A stretch of 64,000 nucleotides of DNA from Brassica napus. Taxonomy: Eukaryota > Streptophyta > Magnoliopsida > Brassicales > Brassicaceae. This document shows positions 58,119 to 64,000 of the stretch, one piece after another. The stretch is from NCBI RefSeq assembly GCF_020379485.1, contig NC_063452.1, positions 24,992,770 through 25,056,769 on the forward strand, in the 5' to 3' direction. Within the stretch, counting starts at the first letter, position 1. Every line of letters begins with the position of its first letter. The notes beneath the pieces were generated by a model. The model had not been told where the DNA came from. It saw only the letters and a program-made list of their open reading frames with translations, and made no database searches. The position numbers and the translations under genes are program-made.

Positions 58119-61100
58119 ATTTATCTTTTTACATTCAAGTAGAAATGCTTGGTCTGGAACCTTGAAGGTCTAGGGGATTCTGATGGGGGTCTCTGATAGG
58201 AACCCTCATGGTTGGTGGTGTGGAAACCCACGTACTTTTCGACACAGGGGCTACGCATAGTTTTGTGAGTCTGGGACTGGTCGGAAAGGGTCTGTTCTGT
58301 CTGGATGCTGGAGATAATTTTGGGATAGTGAGGGCAGCCGGAGGGCAAGCCATGAACTCACTAGGTCTCGTGTCAAATATCCCAGTGTCAATTCAGGGAA
58401 AGGTATTCCCTGTGAATTTGGTCTGTGTCCACCTAAAGAATCATGAAGTGATCCTAGGTATGGACTGGTTGGGAAAGTATCGGGCCACTCTCGATTGCCA
58501 TAGAGGTCGTGTGCAATTGGTGACTGGGCTTCAACCGATCCAGTACCAATGTCTGTGTCCGGCTCAAGAGAAAGTGGTGGTTTCAGCAGTTCGAGCGATT
58601 CGGATGCTGGAACAGGGTTGTCAGTCCTTTTTGGCTACAATTACAACTACAGGGCCGGGCAGTTCTGTCTGTCTGAAAGACCTTTCAGAGGACTCGTTGG
58701 TGTCGAAGTTCCCAGATGTGTTCCAGTCGCCACAGGGTGTCCCCCCTGATAGGTCGGATCCATTTACGATTGAACTAGAGCCAGGGACAGCTCCGCTGTC
58801 CAAGAGTCCGTATCGAATGGCTCCAGCCGAGATGGCCGAGCTAAAGAAGCAATTAGAAGAATTGCTAGACAAGGGGTTCATACAGCCAAGTAGCTCCCCT
58901 TGGGGTGCACCAGTCCTCTTTGTGAAAAAGAAGGATGGTAGCATGCGTCTGTGCATCGACTATCGGGGGTTGAACAGGGTTACTGTGAAAAACAAGTACC
59001 CGTTGCCCAGGATAGACGAGCTGTTGGATCAACTCAAAGGAGCCAAGTGGTTTACTAAGATCGATTTGGCCTCAGGGTATCATCAGATTCCTTTGGAGCC
59101 AAATGATATTAGGAAGACGGCATTTAGGACCAGGTACGGTCATTACGAGTTCGTAGTGATGCCGTTCGGTCTGACCAATGCACCTGCTGCATTCATGAAA
59201 ATGATGAACAGCGTGTTCCGAGATTTCTTGGATGAGTTTGTGATCATCTTCATTGATGATATCCTAATTTATTCTAAGGATGAGGAATCACATCGGAAAC
59301 ACTTGAGAGCCGTGCTGGAACGATTACGAGAACACAAACTTTATGCTAAACTCAGTAAATGCAGTTTTTGGCAGAAGAGTATTGGGTTCCTCGGCCATAT
59401 TGTGTCCGACCAAGGCATCTCCGTGGATCCAGAGAAGATCAGGGCAATCAAGGATTGGCCCCGACCACGCAGTGCCACAGAAGTCAGGAGCTTCCTAGGG
59501 CTGGCAGGTTACTATAGAAAGTTTGTGAAAGGATTCGCAAGCTTGGCTCAGCCTATGACACGGTTGACTGGGAAGGACGTCAAGTTCACATGGTCTGAAG
59601 AGTGTGAGGGATGTTTCTCCGCACTTAAAGACATGTTGACTAGCGCTCCCGTCCTGGTCCTTCCGGAGGCTGATCAACCATATGTGGTTTATACGGACGC
59701 GTCCATCACTGGACTAGGTTGCGTATTGACCCAGCATGGGAAGGTCATCGCCTACGCGTCAAGGCAGTTGAGAAAACATGAGGGAAACTACCCCACCCAT
59801 GATCTAGAAATGGCTGCGGTGGTATTCGCCTTAAAGATTTGGCGCTCATACTTGTTTGGTGCCAAAGTTCAGATACTTACGGACCATAAAAGTCTGAAGT
59901 ATATTTTCACCCAGCCTGAGTTAAACTTAAGGCAGAGGAGGTGGATGGAATTCGTAGCTGACTACGATCTAGACATCACTTATTACCCGGGAAAAGCCAA
60001 TCTGGTAGCAGACGCTTTGAGCCGGAGAAGGGTTGATGTATCGGCTGAACGAGAGGCGGACGACCTAGACTGTATGGTCCGAGCTCTACGGCTGAACGTG
60101 CTGACCAAGGCGACCGAATCATTAGGGTTGGAGGCGGCTAACCAAGCTGACCTGTTTACTCGAATTCGTTTAGCCCAAGGTCAGGACGAGAACCTCCAGA
60201 AGGTTGCTCAAAATGACAGGACGGAGTACCAGACTGCAAAGGATGGTACCATTCTAGTCAATGGTCGGATCAGTGTTCCTAATGATAGAAGTCTTAAGGA
60301 AGAGATTATGAGCGAAGCTCACAAGTCTAGGTTCTCGGTTCATCCTGGTGCTACCAAGATGTATCAAAACCTTAAGAAGTTCTATCATTGGATCCGTATG
60401 AAGGAAGATGTTGCCGAATGGGTGGCGAAGTGTTCCACTTGCCAACTCATTAAAGCAGAACATCAAGTGCCTAGTGACTTACTACAAAACTTGCCTATTC
60501 CAGAATGGAAATGGGACCACATCACAATGGATTTTGTGACTGGCTTCCCTACCACCAGGAATAAGAAAGACGCGGTTTGGGTCGTGGTGGATCGCCTAAC
60601 CAAATCAGCGCACTTTCTGGCCATCCAGAAGACGGACGGGGTCGATCAGATTGTACGCAAGTACATAGACGAAATCGTCCGACTGCATGGTGTACCGGCA
60701 AGCATTGTATCAGATAGGGACCCAAGGTTCACGTCTTATTTCTGGAGAGCTTTCCAAAAGGCTTTAGGAACTAGAGTGAACATGAGTACTGCCTATCACC
60801 CACAAACGGATGGACAATCTGAACGGACGATCCAGACATTGGAGGATATGTTGCGAGCATGTGTCTTGGACTGGGGTGACTCCTGGGAAAGACATTTACC
60901 CTTAGTGGAATTTGCTTACAACAATAGCTTCCATAGGAGCATTGGCATGTCGCCATATGAAGCTCTGTATGGACGGCCGTGCAGAACCCCGTTATGCTGG
61001 ACCCAAGTGGGGGAGCGTAGCATGATCGGTCCAGAGATTGTCGAAGAAACAACTGAAAAGATAAAAATATTGAAGGAAAAGATGAAAGAGGCACAAGATC

Positions 61101-61654
61101 GAGCCAAGAACTACGCAGACAAAAGGAGAAAGGATCTAGAGTTCGCGGTCGATGACTTGGTATACCTCAAGATGATAACCTTCAAGGGACGGGTGAGAAT
61201 TTCTGGGAGAAGGAAACTCGACCCGAGATACTTAGGTCCATTCAAGATAATTGAACGGGTTGGTAAGGTGGCATACAAGTTGGATTTGCCAACAGCAATG
61301 GATGCATTTCACAACGTGTTCCATGTCTCCCAACTCAAGAAATGTCTAACGGATCAAGATGTCATTGTACCAGAAATTCCTTCTGATCTGGGTACGAACT
61401 TGACCTTAGAGACAAGGCCGGTTCGAATCTTAGATAGGATGGAAAAAGCAATGAGAAAGAAAACAATACAGATGGTCAAGATCGTTTGGGATTGTAGTGG
61501 ACATGAGGAAATCACTTGGGAGACCGAGGCTAGAATGAAAGCCGACTATCCTGAGTGGTTCAATCAGTTCATGGACGAGGATGCACTTGATTCGGATTCG
61601 AGGACGAATCCCTTGCAAGTGGGGGAGACTTGCCGCATCCCCGATCCTGAATAG
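55137..61654 (+). CDS. Chromovirus Gag-Pol, predicted from spliced RNA
   Basis: Predicted exons: 55137-55190, 56661-58107, 58200-61654; total 1651 codons plus stop. The first exon gives 18 residues ([18 protein letters not shown]). Exon 2 encodes gag with a basic N-terminus, the retrotransposon gag core (about 57170-57650) and zinc-knuckle motifs, including [14 protein letters not shown] and [14 protein letters not shown] (57780-57975). Exon 3 encodes protease (FDTGATHSF near 58237), RT (FIDDIL near 59250), RNase H (VVYTDAS near 59690), integrase (zinc-binding H/C near 60320-60455; core with [15 protein letters not shown] and the late Glu) and a C-terminal chromodomain-like part ([10 protein letters not shown]..., about 61425-61560). 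No stop or frameshift is visible. Exon 3 (58208 onward) is seen directly as one open frame; the joins are inferred. RT copies the RNA in particles, integrase inserts the cDNA, and chromodomains steer insertion in known relatives. Confidence 0.8.
55191..56660 (+). other. Predicted intron 1 (LTR to gag), removes the PBS
   Basis: The donor is AG|GTATGTG after codon 18. The acceptor CCTTAG|G follows a perfect TACTAAC branch-point word (56635-56641) by about 20 bases. Both sides are phase 0. The 1470-bp intron holds most of the LTR and the primer-binding site. The in-frame TAG at 56658-56660 is removed with it. The donor is conserved in the 3' LTR (after 62462). Confidence 0.7.
56493..56508 (+). 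other. Primer-binding site (initiator tRNA-Met)
   Basis: TGGTATCAGAGCCAGG starts three bases after the LTR. Its first 12 bases are the classic complement of plant initiator tRNA-Met. Confidence 0.85.
58108..58199 (+). other. Predicted intron 2 between gag and protease
   Basis: 92 bp, TCTG|GTAATTTC donor, CTGATAG|G acceptor, U-rich 5' half, possible branch site TTCTGAT near 58180. Removing it shifts frame 0 to frame 2 within one Gly codon and joins the gag end to the protease start without gap. If it is retained, TAA at 58116 stops translation. Confidence 0.75.
61618..61630 (+). other. Polypurine tract
   Basis: AGTGGGGGAGACT directly before the 3' LTR; it overlaps the codons near the end of pol. 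Confidence 0.85.
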
Positions 61655-63793
61655 GATCGTTGGGACGGCCATGGATCGAGGAAACGTACTAGCCAGTCTT
61701 AAGACATGAAGGCAGGCGTTCCATGGCCAAGAAAGAAGGTTAAGAACATAAGGAAAACTTAGACTTAACCTTGTAAGAGCAAAGAGACAGCTAGGACGAG
61801 CATGACAGTAGCTGGAAGAAATTTGCGAGAAGCTCGACCAGCTCATCGGAGCTAGGCCAAGTTCACTCCAGCTCAACCACTACTAAGTCAGCTCCACTAG
61901 CTGGACTACTAGCTCACTCAGCTGAAGAAGCTGGGAGTCAGCTCATCTCAGCTAGACAGACTGTTTGGGTTTCGGGCCGATGGACCGAGTCCGGGTCAGT
62001 GGTGGGCTGTGAGGTCCAGCCATGAGGCCATGGACTGTTGGGTCTTTGGGCAAGGCCGTGGGCTAAGTCTAGAGGGCTTGGGGCGTGGGTTGGGCTAGTG
62101 ACCGACCCCAAACCCAATCAGAAAGGGGCGATGGGATGCAAGTGGCCAAAAGGGCACAACCCTTGGCCGATGGTGCCCATCCGCTAGCAAGTCGTGCCTG
62201 TTCGTGGGGCAAGACTTACCCCCTCGTTTTCTATAAATATGGGGGCCCTCCTGTTGATTTCAGTATCGAATTCCAGAGTAAAATACTCAGAGAAAAACGT
62301 AGAGAGAGAGAAAGAGAGAGAGAGAGAGTTCCGGCCAAAGAAAGGCCGAGTTTAGGGTGGTTAGGTTTCCGGCGACTCTGATCGTTTGTGAAGCAACCTC
62401 CGACCAAGATGGGAAATCAAGACAAGGAGAAGGAAGTGGAGAACCCAGAGGTGGTTCAGAAGGTATGTGATGGGCCGTGGCTCCATCAGACCGAACGGAC
62501 GATCCAGGCGATCGCACCGCGGCTCTGTCGGTTCCTAAGTCTCATCCGGCTTCCCTTGCTTGTGTTCTATCCGATCTCTTTCTGTTCTTTCTGTTTACAC
62601 ACGAAAGGTTGTGTTGGTTCAGTCCAAGGGACACGTCCCTAGACTTGGCCATTCATAACTGAACCGCTAGCCTTGACACAGGTCGGTTATGCGGATGGTT
62701 CGAATCGCACCATGGACTGGGCGGTTGGGATAAACGGTTGGACATGTCCCAAAAGGCACGAGTTTCCAAAGGTCACGAGTTACCAAAGGTTGTGAGTTAC
62801 CAAAGGTCACGAGTTACCAAGGGTTGTGAGTTACCAAAGGGTGTAAGTAACCAAAGGGTACAAGTTGCCAAGGGTTACGAACATCAAGAGGTACGAGGAC
62901 CAAGAGGTACGAGGATCAAGAGGTACGAGGACCAAGAGGTACCAAGGACCGAAGGGGTGCATGTTCCAAACGGTGTCTATTGAGACAGGTTGTGTCCGTT
63001 CCTTATGGATCAGTCTATGACTTAACAAGTCAAGATATGGTTCACGGTTTGTCTAAGCCTAGGAAGAGTCGCATGGTCCGATCGGTTGCTAAGCCTACCG
63101 GTTTGGGCTTGAGGCTTACTCGGCCATTTGGATCCAGGCCCAAGGCCGGATCAGGTAAGGAAGTCCGTGGGCCATTGAGCCGAACTTCATGGACCGGTCG
63201 CACCTAGATTCTATCTGGTTAGACGGATTGGTTTTTGGGGACGATCCGGACCTGTTCGTGTGTTCTGCTTATCTATTCTGGACCGTCTATCTGATTCTAA
63301 GTCAAGGGGTGGTTGGTTGAATGACTTAGGATACGGTAGATGGGTTCATACCTTTTTATTATTATATGGTCTGAGGTTTATCTATGTTATAGGAACCAAG
63401 CCAAGCATTGTAGAATCGTCCAGTTCTACTCTCGGTTATGATTAATGCTTATCTGGTTGTGGTTTCAGGAACTAAGGATGGTTCTGGTCAAGCCAAGGAG
63501 CCGTGAAGGCTCGATCAGTGAGAGGCTGTGTAACGTGTGGTTAGATGATGCTAGGGATGAACTAGTGATTGTCTATGAAACTGTTAAGAAGTTGTGTATT
63601 GGATCTCATGTTTCTAAGTAATACAATTTATACACATTTATATTCCGCTGTGCTATATGTTCGTTTGTTTATGAACCTCATATTCGAATATGACTTAGTA
63701 AATAAAGGCTTAAAGATGAATCAAACAAGCAAAGAAATTAATAAGTAAGCATTCGTATCCAGTTGGGTCGAGAGACCAGGAACGGGTCTTACA
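61631..63793 (+). repeat. Chromovirus 3' LTR
   Basis: 2163 bp. It differs from the 5' LTR by about ten substitutions, an extra 30-bp GTACGAGGACCAAGAG-type unit near 62900 and a shorter AG run. It contains the same TATA box, exon 1 (62409-62462) and donor. AATAAA is at 63701-63706. The pol stop codon (61652-61654) lies inside it. Confidence 0.9.
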
Positions 63794-64000
63794 GCACCAC
63801 TAACAAGTACACACAACAATACATTAGTGAGAAAACAAACATAAAATATATTAACCTACCACCTACTACTATATAACACAAATAAAAAACCAGATGTTCT
63901 TTACAGACGTAATTATATCATCAATAAAGTCATAATTAACAACAGTAAAATAATATTTCGCGCGAAGCGCGGACACCCCTCTAGTAGACAATATGGTTTG

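Larger units (their letters stand above)
54357..63793 (+). mobile_element. Tekay/Del-type chromovirus, intact and young
   Basis: 5' LTR 54357-56489, initiator-tRNA-Met PBS at 56493, gag-pol with two predicted introns (55137-61654), purine tract 61618-61630, 3' LTR 61631-63793. Target duplication GCACC is exact (54352-54356, 63794-63798). LTRs differ by about ten substitutions plus repeat-length changes over 2.1 kb. All domains of a Ty3/gypsy chromovirus are present without lesions. By sequence it could be active. Clade assignment is from the C-terminal chromodomain and the overall protein. Confidence 0.92.
52480..63984 (+). mobile_element. Helitron carrying a nested chromovirus
   Basis: The 5' end TCTTTATATATAAAGTAGAC follows an A. 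The 3' end has the hairpin CGCGC-GAA-GCGCG (63959-63971), then ...CCCCTCTAG at 63984, followed by T. Without the nested retrotransposon (54357-63793 plus one target duplication) the Helitron is about 2.06 kb and has no Rep/helicase, so it is non-autonomous. Confidence 0.75.

Overview
This is nuclear DNA of a flowering plant, almost certainly a Brassicaceae species and probably close to Brassica or Raphanus. The evidence is Athila, Tat, Copia and Tekay-type LTR retrotransposons, Brassicaceae-style Helitrons, MITEs and a SINE, and plant introns. There is also a small gene block (fucosyltransferase remnants next to tandem PHO1-family genes) that matches, from memory, the Arabidopsis At2g03210-At2g03260 neighbourhood. 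Only two cellular genes look intact. Most of the rest is nested transposons.

Layout. 1-4592: 3' part of an Athila-type Ty3/gypsy element (gag-protease, no polymerase) with its 3' LTR. 4671-19228: a minus-strand Tat-like element with no recognisable protein. It is interrupted by an Athila solo LTR (7308-8683) and by a complete but coding-defective Athila (10661-17626). 19229-22841: a decayed chromodomain Ty3/gypsy pol. 23029-25180: two fucosyltransferase pseudogenes on the minus strand. 25631-29915 and 36049-41774: two tandem minus-strand PHO1-type SPX-EXS genes. I reconstructed their exons exactly (9 exons, 807 aa; 10 exons, 808 aa). 42120-48517: a Copia element with no intact coding region, inserted in the upstream region of the second PHO1 gene. 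48518-52340: AT-rich upstream sequence with MITEs and a SINE, plus a block homologous to sequence upstream of the first PHO1 gene. 52480-63984: a Helitron that carries a young Tekay/Del-type chromovirus (54357-63793).

The most interesting object is this chromovirus. Its LTRs are nearly identical, its 5-bp target duplication is perfect and its coding capacity is complete. The reading frames make sense only if two introns are removed. Intron 1 (55191-56660) starts inside the LTR after an 18-codon first exon and removes the primer-binding site. Intron 2 (58108-58199) lies exactly between gag and protease. Fully spliced RNA would encode a Gag-Pol of about 1651 aa. RNA that keeps intron 2 would encode Gag alone (about 503 aa), and unspliced RNA would serve as genome. 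This is a prediction from sequence, but the reading phases, splice signals and protein continuity agree.

The two PHO1 genes come from a tandem segmental duplication. They differ by the exact presence or absence of one 99-bp intron. Their last exon is identical, which suggests gene conversion, and different transposons have since invaded their introns and upstream regions.
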